A stretch of 64,000 bases of DNA from Stappia sp. 28M-7 (lineage in GTDB: Bacteria > Pseudomonadota > Alphaproteobacteria > Rhizobiales > Stappiaceae), in contig NZ_JACMIA010000001.1 of NCBI RefSeq assembly GCF_014252955.1, positions 2,874,258 to 2,938,257 on the forward strand, written 5' to 3'. This document shows positions 14,244 through 22,457 of this stretch, one piece after another; the first letter of the stretch is position 1; the number at the start of each line of letters is the position of its first letter. The notes beneath the pieces were generated by a model. It was not told the origin of the DNA. It saw nothing but the letters and a program-made list of their open reading frames with translations, and ran no database searches. Position numbers and translations under genes: made by a program.

Positions 14244-14496
14244 CGCCCCTTGCCCCAGGTCCGTCCGCGCCGCGCCAACGGCCCTCACCGGGCCGGCGCA
14301 AGACCCCTTCCCCTCTCATCCCTTCGCAGCAGGACCGCCGCGAATTCCGCAGCGACCCTTGACCCGCCCTGCCGGAAAGGTCATTTGACAGCGGCCATGC
14401 ATTTGGGGGATCGTCCCGCGTCAGTCGCGCAGACCGTATCCGCTGCAAGGCGCCGTCCGAACGGATCGGCGCGACCGTTTTCCTGTTTGGGGTCTC

Positions 14497-17232
14497 ATGA
14501 ATATCGTCATTGTGGAATCGCCGGCCAAGGCCAAGACCATCAACAAGTATCTTGGCCCGGATTATCAGGTCCTCGCCTCCTACGGCCATGTCCGCGACCT
14601 GCCCCCCAAGGACGGTTCCGTGCTGCCCGACGAAGATTTCGCAATGACCTGGGATGTCGATGCGAAGTCCCAGAAGCGCCTCAACGACATCGTCCGCGCC
14701 GTCAAGGATGCCGACCGCCTGATCCTCGCGACTGACCCCGACCGCGAAGGCGAGGCGATTTCCTGGCATGTGCTCGAGGTGCTGCGGCAGAAGAAGGCGC
14801 TGAAGGACAAGCCGGTCCAGCGCGTCGTCTTCAACGCCATCACCAAGAAGTCCGTCCTCGACGCGATGGCCAACCCGCGCGAGCTCGACGAGCCGCTGGT
14901 CGATGCCTATCTGGCCCGCCGCGCGCTCGACTACCTCGTCGGCTTCACCCTGTCGCCGGTGCTGTGGCGCAAGCTGCCGGGCGCTCGCTCGGCCGGCCGC
15001 GTGCAGTCGGTCGCCCTGCGTCTGGTCTGCGACCGGGAGGCGGAGATCGAGCGCTTCGTGCGCCAGGAATACTGGTCGGTGCTGGCCAACCTGACGACGG
15101 CGGGCGGCGCGACCTTCCAGGCGCGCATCGCCGCCTTCGAGGGCAAGAAGCTCGGCCGCCTCGACATCGCCAACGAGGACCAGGCGAACAAGATCGCCGA
15201 TTTCCTGCGGGCCGCCTCGCTGAAGGTCGCCAGCGTTGAATCGAAGCCGCAGCGCCGTCACCCGGCCGCGCCCTTCACCACCTCGACGCTGCAGCAGGAA
15301 GCCTCGCGCAAATACGGCTTCGCCGCCGCCCGCACCATGCAGATCGCCCAGAAGCTGTATGAAGGCGCCGATATCGGCGGCGAGACCGTCGGTCTCATCA
15401 CCTACATGCGTACCGACGGCGTCCAGATCGCCGGCGAGGCCATCGCCTCAGCCCGCAAGGTGATCGGCAAGGACTACGGCGACAACTACGTGCCGGAAAA
15501 GCCGCGCCACTACTCCTCCAAGGCGAAGAACGCCCAGGAGGCGCACGAGGCGATCCGTCCGACCGACCTGACCCGCCGCCCGCGGGACGTTGCCCGCTAT
15601 CTCGATCCCGACGCCGCCCGGCTCTACGAGCTGGTGTGGAAGCGCACCATCGCCTCGCAGATGGAATCCGCGGTGCTGGAGCGCACCACGGTCGATATCG
15701 ACGCCAGCGGCACCGGTGGCCCGGCCACCCTGCGCGCCACCGGCTCGGTCGTGCGCTTCGACGGCTTCCTCGCCCTCTACCAGGAGGGCCGCGACGACGA
15801 GGAGGACGAGGACGCCCGCCGCCTGCCGGCGATGAGCGAGGGCGAGAAGGTGGAGCGCCAGTCCATCGAGACGGCGCAGCACTTCACCGAGCCCCCTGCC
15901 CGCTTCACCGAGGCGACGCTGGTCAAGAAGATGGAAGAGCTCGGCATCGGCCGTCCCTCGACCTACGCCTCGACCCTGCAGACCCTGCGCGACCGCGACT
16001 ATGTGCATCTCGACGGCAAGCGCCTGATCCCGCAGGACAAGGGCCGGCTCGTCACCGCGTTCCTGGAAAGCTTCTTCAACCGCTACGTGGAATACGACTT
16101 CACGGCGGCGCTGGAGGAAAAGCTCGACCGCATCTCGGCCGGCGAACTGTCGTGGAAGGACGTCTTGCGCGATTTCTGGAAGGATTTCTCCGGCTCGGTG
16201 CACGACACCAAGGACCTGCGCGTATCGGAGGTTCTGGAAGCGCTGAACGAGATGCTGGCCGCCCACGTCTTCCCCGACACGGGCAATGGCGAGGATCCGC
16301 GCAAGTGCCCGGTCTGCGGCGCCGGCCGCCTGTCGCTGAAGGTCAGCCGCTTCGGCGCCTTCGTCGGCTGCTCGAACTACGACAAGGACAAGCTGGAGGG
16401 GAAGGTTCCCAACGAGAACCCGCCCCATTGCGGCTATACGCGCCAGCTGTCGGCGGGCAGCGGCGAGGAGGGCGATGCGGAAATCGCCGACGGTCCGAAG
16501 CTGCTCGGCCAGGACCCGGAGACCGGTCTCGACGTGACGCTGCGCTCGGGCCGCTTCGGCCCCTATGTCCAGCTCGGCGAGGAAGCCAAGCCCAAGCGCG
16601 CCTCGCTGCCGCGCGGCTGGCAGGTCGCCGACATGGATCTCGACAAGGCGCTGCAGCTCCTGTCGCTGCCGCGCGAGGTCGGCCCGCACCCCGAAGACGG
16701 CAAGATGATCTCCGCCGGCATCGGCCGCTACGGCCCGTTCGTGCTGCATGACGGCACCTATGCCAATCTGGAAAGCGCCGACGAGGTGTTCTCCGTCGGC
16801 ATCAACCGCGCGGTCGACGCGCTGGCCCAGAAGCGGGCGAAGTCGTCGCGCGGACGCGCCGGTGCCGCCCCGCTGAAGGAGCTCGGCGAGCATCCGGACG
16901 GCGGGCCGATCACCGTGCAGGACGGCCGCTACGGCCCGTACGTGAAGTGGGCGAAGGTCAACGCCACCCTGCCCAAGGGCAAGGACCCGATGTCGGTGAC
17001 GCTGGAAGAGGCGATCGAGATCGTCAACGCCAAGGCCGGCAAGTCGGGCAAGGGCGCGAAGAAGGCGCCTGCCAAGAAGGCTGCGACCAAGTCGGCGGAC
17101 GCCAAGGAGCCCGCCGCCAAGAAGACGGCCGCGAAAAAGCCTGCCGCCAAGAAGACCGCGGCGAAGAAGCCCGCAGCCAAGACGGCGACGAAGACCAAGA
17201 AGGCGGACACCGCCGCGGATGGCACTGCTTGA
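14497..17232 (+). CDS. topA: DNA topoisomerase I
   Basis: This type IA topoisomerase of 911 residues relaxes negative supercoils. The TOPRIM domain opens the protein (MNIVIVESPAKAKTINKYLG; ATDPDREGEAISWH). The nicking tyrosine is Tyr303 in GLITYMRTDG. The C-terminal part holds a cysteine cluster (CPVCGAGRL...VGCSNY...HCGY) and several TopA C-terminal repeats with RFGPYVQLG or RYGPFVLHD cores. The last 60 or so residues are an unusual Lys/Ala/Pro tail with repeated KKPAAKKTAA units, like a histone H1 tail. The 286-bp upstream gap presumably holds its promoter. It overlaps rnr by 4 bp. Confidence 0.97.
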   Translation: MNIVIVESPAKAKTINKYLGPDYQVLASYGHVRDLPPKDGSVLPDEDFAMTWDVDAKSQKRLNDIVRAVKDADRLILATDPDREGEAISWHVLEVLRQKKALKDKPVQRVVFNAITKKSVLDAMANPRELDEPLVDAYLARRALDYLVGFTLSPVLWRKLPGARSAGRVQSVALRLVCDREAEIERFVRQEYWSVLANLTTAGGATFQARIAAFEGKKLGRLDIANEDQANKIADFLRAASLKVASVESKPQRRHPAAPFTTSTLQQEASRKYGFAAARTMQIAQKLYEGADIGGETVGLITYMRTDGVQIAGEAIASARKVIGKDYGDNYVPEKPRHYSSKAKNAQEAHEAIRPTDLTRRPRDVARYLDPDAARLYELVWKRTIASQMESAVLERTTVDIDASGTGGPATLRATGSVVRFDGFLALYQEGRDDEEDEDARRLPAMSEGEKVERQSIETAQHFTEPPARFTEATLVKKMEELGIGRPSTYASTLQTLRDRDYVHLDGKRLIPQDKGRLVTAFLESFFNRYVEYDFTAALEEKLDRISAGELSWKDVLRDFWKDFSGSVHDTKDLRVSEVLEALNEMLAAHVFPDTGNGEDPRKCPVCGAGRLSLKVSRFGAFVGCSNYDKDKLEGKVPNENPPHCGYTRQLSAGSGEEGDAEIADGPKLLGQDPETGLDVTLRSGRFGPYVQLGEEAKPKRASLPRGWQVADMDLDKALQLLSLPREVGPHPEDGKMISAGIGRYGPFVLHDGTYANLESADEVFSVGINRAVDALAQKRAKSSRGRAGAAPLKELGEHPDGGPITVQDGRYGPYVKWAKVNATLPKGKDPMSVTLEEAIEIVNAKAGKSGKGAKKAPAKKAATKSADAKEPAAKKTAAKKPAAKKTAAKKPAAKTATKTKKADTAADGTA

Positions 17233-19571
17233 CCACCAAGGGGCCGAAACGTCCGCGCACGGCGAAAAAGGGCGAGAAGACCAAGGGCACGGCCGAGCTG
17301 CCGAGCCGGGACGCGATCATGGCCTTCATCGCCGACAATCCCGGGATGGCCGGCAAGCGCGAGATCGCGCGGCATTTCGGCATCACGGGCGGCGCCCGCA
17401 TCTACCTGAAGCGCCTGCTGCGCGAGATGGCCGACGACGGCCTGCTGGAAAAGCGGCAGAAGCGCCTCTCGCGCCCCGGCGACCTGCCGCCGGTGCTGGT
17501 GGTGCTGGTCACCGGCCGCGACAGCGACGGCGAGCTGCTGGCAGAGCCGGCCAGCTGGGACGAGGAAGAGCACGGGACCGCTCCGCGCATCCTGGTGCTG
17601 CCCGACCCGCGCAAGTCCGACATGCGCGCCCCCGGTCTCGGCGACCGGCTCTTGGTGCGCCTCACCGAAGATCCGACCGGCGACGAGGCGACCCGCTCGG
17701 GTCGCATCATCAAGCTGCTGGACCGCCAGGCCTCGAGCGTGCTCGGCATCCTGCGCCAGGCGCGCGGGCGCACCTTCCTGGAGCCGATCGACCGCAAGCA
17801 GAAGGAACTCGAGATCGACACAAGCGATCTCAAGGGCGCGGAAGACGGCGACCTCGTCGGCGCACAGGTCACCAAGGTCGGCCGCTATGGCCTGCCGCGC
17901 GGGCGCATTGTCCGCCGCATCGGAACCATGCATTCGGAAATGGCGGTCTCCGAGATCGCCCTGCACACCCACGGCATCCCGCACGACTTCCCCGACCGGG
18001 TGATCGAGGTGGCGGAAAACGCCAAGCCGGCGACGATGTCGGGCCGCGAGGACTGGCGCAAGCTGCCGCTGATCACCATCGACCCGGCCGATGCCAAGGA
18101 CCACGACGACGCCGTGCATGCGGTCGCCGACGAGGATCCGGCCAATGCGGGCGGCTATGTCGCCACCGTCGCCATCGCGGACGTGGCCTATTACGTGCGC
18201 CCGGGCGAGCCGCTCGACCGCGAGGCGCATCTGCGCGGCAATTCGGTCTATTTCCCCGACCGGGTGATCCCGATGCTGCCCGAGGCGCTGTCCAACGGGC
18301 TGTGCTCGCTGAAGGAAGGCGAGGACCGCCCGGCCATGGCCGTGCGCATGGTCTTCGACAAGGACGGGCGCAAGCTCGGCCACAGCTTCCACCGGGTGAT
18401 GATGCGCTCGGCGCTGAAGATATCCTACGACAAGGCGCAGGCGGCCATCGACGGAGAGCCGGGCATCGTCGCCGATGCGGTGCTGGAGGAGATCCTGAAG
18501 CCGCTCTGGGCGGCCTATGCGTGCCTGAAGCGCGGCCGCGAGGCGCGCGAGCCGCTGGATCTCGACCTGCCGGAGCGCAAGATCCGCCTGAAGCCGGACG
18601 GCACGGTGGACGGCGTCTACGTGCCCAACCGCCTCGACGCGCACAAGCTGATCGAGGAATTCATGATCCAGGCCAACGTGGCGGCGGCCGAGACGCTGGA
18701 GAAGCACGGCGTGCCGCTGCTCTACCGCGTCCACGACGCCTCGAGCCCGGAGAAGCTGGAAGCGCTGAAGGAGTTCCTGGGGACGCTCGGCATCCGCCTC
18801 GCCTCCGGTGGCGGCATCCGCCCTGCGGCCTTCAACGGCATCCTGAAGAAGGTCGAGGGCACGCCCGAGGCCGAACTGGTCAACCAGGTGATCCTGCGCA
18901 GCCAGGCCCAGGCGGAATATTCGCCGCAGAACATCGGCCATTTCGGCCTCAACCTGCGCCGCTACGCCCATTTCACCTCGCCGATCCGCCGCTATGCGGA
19001 CCTCATCGTCCATCGCGGCCTGATCCGGGCGCTGAAGCTGGGCGACGACGGGCTGCCGGACGGGATGGACGGCAAGCTGGAGATGATCGGCGCGGACGTC
19101 TCCGCCGCCGAGCGCCGGGCGATGCTGGCCGAGCGCGATACCATCGACCGGCTCATCGCCCTGTGGCTGGCCGACCAGGTGGGCACCCGGTTTGCCGGGC
19201 GGATCTCCGGCGTCGTCAAGTCGGGCCTGTTCATCCGCCTCGACGACACCGGTGCAGACGGTTTCGTGCCCGCCTCGACCATCGGCGACGACTACTACCA
19301 TTACGACGAATCGTCGCATTCGATGAGCGGCCGAACCACAGGAGAAACCTACTCTCTTGGGGATCGGGTGGAGGTTCGACTGGTCGAAGCGGCCCCTTAT
19401 GCGGGTGCCCTGCGGTTTGAACTTTTGAGTGAAGGTCACTATCACAAGCGGAGGAGTGCGCGCGAACGCACCCTTGAGCGCAACCGCAAGCATCGAAGCG
19501 GCGGCGCGGGCCGCTCGGCCAAGCCGGGACATCCGTCGAAGGGGCGGCCATCGAAAGGACGGCGGAAATGA
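17229..19571 (+). CDS. rnr: Ribonuclease R (RNB family 3'-5' exoribonuclease)
   Basis: This 780-residue processive exoribonuclease degrades structured RNA. A winged-helix N terminus (AIMAFIADNPGMAGKREIARHFGITGG) precedes cold-shock-like segments. The RNB catalytic core carries the metal-binding ITIDPADAKDHDDAVHA motif and ends with NIGHFGLNLRRYAHFTSPIRRYADLIVHRGL. An S1 domain follows (GTRFAGRISGVVKSGLFIRLDDTGADGFVPAS) and then a very basic tail. I start at the TTG that overlaps the topA stop (TTGA), because sequence before that only shadows topA; a later start would cut into the winged helix. The ATGA overlap with DUF983 suggests coupling. Confidence 0.93.
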   Translation: MTTKGPKRPRTAKKGEKTKGTAELPSRDAIMAFIADNPGMAGKREIARHFGITGGARIYLKRLLREMADDGLLEKRQKRLSRPGDLPPVLVVLVTGRDSDGELLAEPASWDEEEHGTAPRILVLPDPRKSDMRAPGLGDRLLVRLTEDPTGDEATRSGRIIKLLDRQASSVLGILRQARGRTFLEPIDRKQKELEIDTSDLKGAEDGDLVGAQVTKVGRYGLPRGRIVRRIGTMHSEMAVSEIALHTHGIPHDFPDRVIEVAENAKPATMSGREDWRKLPLITIDPADAKDHDDAVHAVADEDPANAGGYVATVAIADVAYYVRPGEPLDREAHLRGNSVYFPDRVIPMLPEALSNGLCSLKEGEDRPAMAVRMVFDKDGRKLGHSFHRVMMRSALKISYDKAQAAIDGEPGIVADAVLEEILKPLWAAYACLKRGREAREPLDLDLPERKIRLKPDGTVDGVYVPNRLDAHKLIEEFMIQANVAAAETLEKHGVPLLYRVHDASSPEKLEALKEFLGTLGIRLASGGGIRPAAFNGILKKVEGTPEAELVNQVILRSQAQAEYSPQNIGHFGLNLRRYAHFTSPIRRYADLIVHRGLIRALKLGDDGLPDGMDGKLEMIGADVSAAERRAMLAERDTIDRLIALWLADQVGTRFAGRISGVVKSGLFIRLDDTGADGFVPASTIGDDYYHYDESSHSMSGRTTGETYSLGDRVEVRLVEAAPYAGALRFELLSEGHYHKRRSARERTLERNRKHRSGGAGRSAKPGHPSKGRPSKGRRK

Positions 19572-20053
19572 CAGTCACCTATGCAGGCTCGCCCGAGCTG
19601 TCGGGCGCGATCACCACGAGCGCTCCGAACGCCAAGCCCAAGCGCGATGTCAGCCGCGCCATGATGTTCGGTGCCAAGGGACGCTGCCCGGCCTGCGGTT
19701 CCGGCCGCCTTTACGGCAAGTACCTGAAGGTGGAGCCGGTCTGTGCCTCGTGCGGCGAAGAGCTGCACCACCACCGCGCCGACGATGCCCCGCCCTATTT
19801 CACCATCTTCCTGGTCGGCCACGTGGTGCTGCCGATCGCGCTGGCGGTCGAGATGATGATGGTGCCGCCGATGTGGCTGCACACGGTGCTCTGGCTGCCG
19901 CTGATCGTCATCATGACGCTGGCCTGCCTGCCGCCCATCAAGGGTGCGCTGATCGGCCTGCAATGGGCCAACTACATGCACGGCTTCGACCCGAACGCCA
20001 TCGGCGACGACCAGCCGGCCTACGACTTCGGCGGAGACAGCTCTCGCACATGA
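19568..20053 (+). CDS. DUF983 membrane protein with zinc ribbon
   Basis: This 161-residue protein has an N-terminal zinc-ribbon-like pair (GRCPACGSGRLYGKYLKVEPVCASCGEEL) followed by two membrane helices (TIFLVGHVVLPIALAVEMMMV and HTVLWLPLIVIMTLACLPPI). This is the DUF983 architecture; the molecular function is unknown. It overlaps the rnr stop and the following NUDIX start, each as ATGA, a conserved order in Hyphomicrobiales. The C-terminal YDFGGDSSRT tail is cytoplasmic by simple topology. Confidence 0.92.
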   Translation: MTVTYAGSPELSGAITTSAPNAKPKRDVSRAMMFGAKGRCPACGSGRLYGKYLKVEPVCASCGEELHHHRADDAPPYFTIFLVGHVVLPIALAVEMMMVPPMWLHTVLWLPLIVIMTLACLPPIKGALIGLQWANYMHGFDPNAIGDDQPAYDFGGDSSRT

Positions 20054-20793
20054 ACGAGTTCCTGGTGCGCCGGCTGTCCGAGGCCGAGCGGCAGACGAAC
20101 AACCCGAACCTGCGGCCCAAGGATGCGGCAACGCTGCTCGTGCTCGACCGCAAGGAAGACGGGAATCACCGCGTGCTGATGGGCCGCCGCCACATGCGGC
20201 ACCGCTTCATGCCGGGCATGTTCGTTTTTCCCGGAGGCCGGGTCGACCCGGCCGACAGCCGCGTGCCGGTCACCGGCGACTATCATCCCGGCGTTGCCAG
20301 CAAGCTGGTCCACGCGATGAAGGGGCCGAAGACGGAGGCCCGCGCCCGCGCCTTCACCGTCGCCGCCATTCGCGAGACCTACGAGGAGGCCGGCCTGCTG
20401 GTCGGCACGCCCAGCGATCTGGCTTGGCAAGGCAGCGGCGACATGGCCGCGTTCTCCGAGCGGCGCCTGCTGCCGGACCTTTCGCCCGTGCGCCTGATCG
20501 CCCGCGCGATCACCCCTCCCCGCCGGCCGCGCCGCTTCGACACGCGGTTTCTCGCCGTTTTCGCCGATGCGGTGGCCGACCGCCTGCCTTCGGGCACCGG
20601 CCCCTCCGGCGAGCTGGAGGACGTGCACTGGCTGACCCTTCAGGAGGCCAAGTCGCTGGAACTGCCGACGATCACGCTGACGATCATCGAGGAACTTCAG
20701 GCGCGGCTGGCCGACGATCCGGAACTGGACCCGGCCCATCCGGTGCCCTTCTACTACTGGCGCGGCAAGGGCTTCGTGCGCGAGGAAATCTGA
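20050..20793 (+). CDS. NUDIX hydrolase
   Basis: This 247-residue protein belongs to the larger NUDIX proteins related to NudL/NUDT7. Visible parts are the N-terminal strand AATLLVLDRKEDGNHRVLMGRRHMRHRFMPGMFVFPGGRVDPAD and the NUDIX helix AFTVAAIRETYEEAGLLVG, which keeps REtxEEaG. These enzymes hydrolyse nucleoside diphosphate derivatives, in some cases CoA; the substrate here is unknown. I start at ATG 20050 overlapping the DUF983 stop, since earlier frame content shadows rnr and DUF983. It ends the four-gene coupled run topA-rnr-DUF983-NUDIX. Confidence 0.9.
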   Translation: MNEFLVRRLSEAERQTNNPNLRPKDAATLLVLDRKEDGNHRVLMGRRHMRHRFMPGMFVFPGGRVDPADSRVPVTGDYHPGVASKLVHAMKGPKTEARARAFTVAAIRETYEEAGLLVGTPSDLAWQGSGDMAAFSERRLLPDLSPVRLIARAITPPRRPRRFDTRFLAVFADAVADRLPSGTGPSGELEDVHWLTLQEAKSLELPTITLTIIEELQARLADDPELDPAHPVPFYYWRGKGFVREEI

Positions 20794-20840
20794 CGCACGG
20801 GACCTGCGCGTGAAACCCGGGGCGGCACTCGCCTTCCCGC

Positions 20841-20868
20841 TTGACTTTGGGCGCGCGGAACGTATGTT
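20841..20868 (+). promoter_or_regulatory. Probable sigma-70 type promoter for rpmG
   Basis: TTGACT at 20841-20846 and TATGTT at 20863-20868 are separated by 16 bp and lie about 97 bp before the rpmG start. Nothing else in the gap fits better. A strong housekeeping promoter is expected for a ribosomal protein gene. Confidence 0.5.
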
Positions 20869-20964
20869 GCGCGCACAGTTTTCCAAGACTAACCGGTGGA
20901 GCGTCTTCTCCGAAGAAACGGAGGCTCCGACGTATGGCCGGACACAAGTGCAAGGACAAGAACG

Positions 20965-21132
20965 ATGGCCAAGGCGACCACCATCAAGATCAAGCTGCTG
21001 TCGACGGCTGACACCGGCTTCTTTTACGTGACCAAGAAGAACTCCCGCACGATGACCGACAAGATGGTCAAGCGGAAGTACGACCCGGTCGCGAAGAAGC
21101 ACGTCGAGTTCCGCGAAGCCAAGATCAAGTAA
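20965..21132 (+). CDS. rpmG: 50S ribosomal protein L33
   Basis: This 55-residue protein ([49 protein letters not shown]...) is the proteobacterial L33. It belongs to the cysteine-free, zinc-independent class, since the CxxC pairs are absent. I chose ATG 20965, 7 nt after AAGGA, over an earlier in-frame ATG that would add an atypical N-terminal extension. A strong intrinsic terminator follows at 21166. It has its own promoter-like sequence, so it is probably separate from the topA run. Confidence 0.96.
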   Translation: MAKATTIKIKLLSTADTGFFYVTKKNSRTMTDKMVKRKYDPVAKKHVEFREAKIK

Positions 21133-21165
21133 GATCTTGCGCCACCGCGCGACGGCACTGCCGGC

Positions 21166-21190
21166 AAAGGCCCCTTCGGGGGCCTTTTTT
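21166..21190 (+). terminator. Intrinsic terminator of rpmG
   Basis: AAAGGCCCC and GGGGCCTTT-type arms around a TTCG loop are followed by a run of six T. It starts 34 bp after the rpmG stop and is a textbook Rho-independent terminator. Confidence 0.92.
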
Positions 21191-21802
21191 GCGTTCAGGG
21201 CCCAGTGACGCCGAACGCCCGACGGCGCGCGAACACAGGCAGGCGGGCCGCGCGGCGGCTTTCGGGAACGGGATGAGATTCGCTGGGGAGTAGGCGATCG
21301 GCGTCCCGGCCGGGACACGAGGAGGCCACTCCAAACCCGGGGGGACGCCGATCGGACCCACGGTGTCAGGAGATGCGGCGGACCTGAACTTTCCGTGGGG
21401 CATCCTGCTCGGCTGCGCGAAGAAAACGGCGAAGTCGGCAAGATAGCGGGGCGGCAACCCGAAGATCTGCCGCCGTCGATTGAGGTGAGAGTACCTGAAA
21501 GGCCCGCCGAATCAACACACTCGCCGAGATCGTTAAAACTTTCTTTTGTTTTTATGTAAATAAGTTCGGTTAACGCCCAAAGCTCGCAACATTGTTGCGC
21601 AAGGCGATGGCGGCACGTTCGATTCGGCAGGTTGTCGCCCCTCATCGGCGCCGTTTGCCGTGGACCTATGCCCCCCTGTTCGATGCACCGCGCCTCGCCG
21701 CAGTTGCGCGCGACCCGCCCCGCCGATAAGGAAAAGACGCCGTTGGGGGGCGGCAGCATGAGCCCTCCGCGCGCCCTCGTTTCAGCGGAGCGGATACACC
21801 TC
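21191..21802. other. Long intergenic region with a large inverted repeat; no gene seen
   Basis: These 612 bases have no convincing frame apart from in-frame extensions of the lipoprotein gene. The main structure is an inverted repeat: CGATCGGCGTCCC at 21295-21307 and its exact complement at 21342-21354, with a 34-base loop. An AT-rich stretch (21528-21575, with TTTTTATGTAAATAAG) sits about 230 bp before the lipoprotein gene and is the likely promoter area. A structured or small RNA is possible but not shown. Confidence 0.5.
21295..21354. repeat. 13-bp perfect inverted repeat with 34-base loop
   Basis: Arms are CGATCGGCGTCCC (21295-21307) and GGGACGCCGATCG (21342-21354). The loop itself can pair in part (GGCC/CCCGGG-rich). 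There is no T run on either side, so a simple terminator is unlikely. Confidence 0.6.
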
Positions 21803-22447
21803 ATGAGACATTGCCTCACCGCCCTCCTCATGGTCCTTGCCGCAGCGCTGCTGGCAGGCTGCGAGACGGTCTCCAAGGAACAATGCGTTGCCGGAGACTG
21901 GAGCGAGATCGGTCGTGCCCACGCGGCGCAGGGCTACCCCTCCTCCCGCTTCGACGACGTCATCAAGGATTGCGGCCGCCACGGCATTACCCCGGACCCG
22001 CAGGCCTATATGAGCGGCTGGAACCAGGGTGTGCAGCTCTATTGCACCCCGCTCAACGGCTTCAACCTCGGCCGCCAGAACACCAGCCTGTCGCCGATCT
22101 GCCCGCCGAACCTTGTCGCAGAGGCCGAGCGTGCCCACCGGCTCGGCAAGCGGATCTGGACCACACGCGACAAGGTCACGCAGTTGGAGCGGCGGATCGA
22201 CAACCGCCAGAGCGAGATCGACCGCCTGCGCTCGGAACTGGACCGGATCGACTGCCGCGAGAAGAAGGGCGACGAGCGCATCGCCTGCCGCGACCGCCAG
22301 AACGATCTGCGCCAGAAGGTGCAGGACGCGCGATTCGAGATCCAGGACGCCCGTTTCGAGCTCAACGACCGCCGGCGCGACTACGAACTGACCGTAGCGC
22401 AGGTGGACGAGGAAGCCCGCCGCACCATCCCCGGCTATCGGCAGTAG
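21803..22447 (+). CDS. DUF2799-like secreted lipoprotein
   Basis: This 214-residue protein begins with a lipoprotein signal (MRHCLTALLMVLAAALLAGC), with the lipobox LAGC placing the acylated cysteine at about residue 20. The mature part starts with ETVSKEQCVAGDWSEIGRAHAAQGYPSSRFDDVIKDCGRHGITPD, the DUF2799 pattern, and continues into a charged coiled coil (about residues 120-200; TQLERRIDNRQSEIDRLRSELDRI). Function is unknown; an outer-membrane or periplasmic anchor is plausible. Longer in-frame starts exist, but they would bury the signal peptide. It converges on pleD with a 10-bp gap. Confidence 0.85.
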   Translation: MRHCLTALLMVLAAALLAGCETVSKEQCVAGDWSEIGRAHAAQGYPSSRFDDVIKDCGRHGITPDPQAYMSGWNQGVQLYCTPLNGFNLGRQNTSLSPICPPNLVAEAERAHRLGKRIWTTRDKVTQLERRIDNRQSEIDRLRSELDRIDCREKKGDERIACRDRQNDLRQKVQDARFEIQDARFELNDRRRDYELTVAQVDEEARRTIPGYRQ

Positions 22448-22457
22448 AAGACGGCAG

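Noticed and set aside
16929-19532. An 867-codon leftward open frame opposite rnr
   Set aside because: Antisense shadow of RNase R; repetitive Arg/His/Val composition and no motif.
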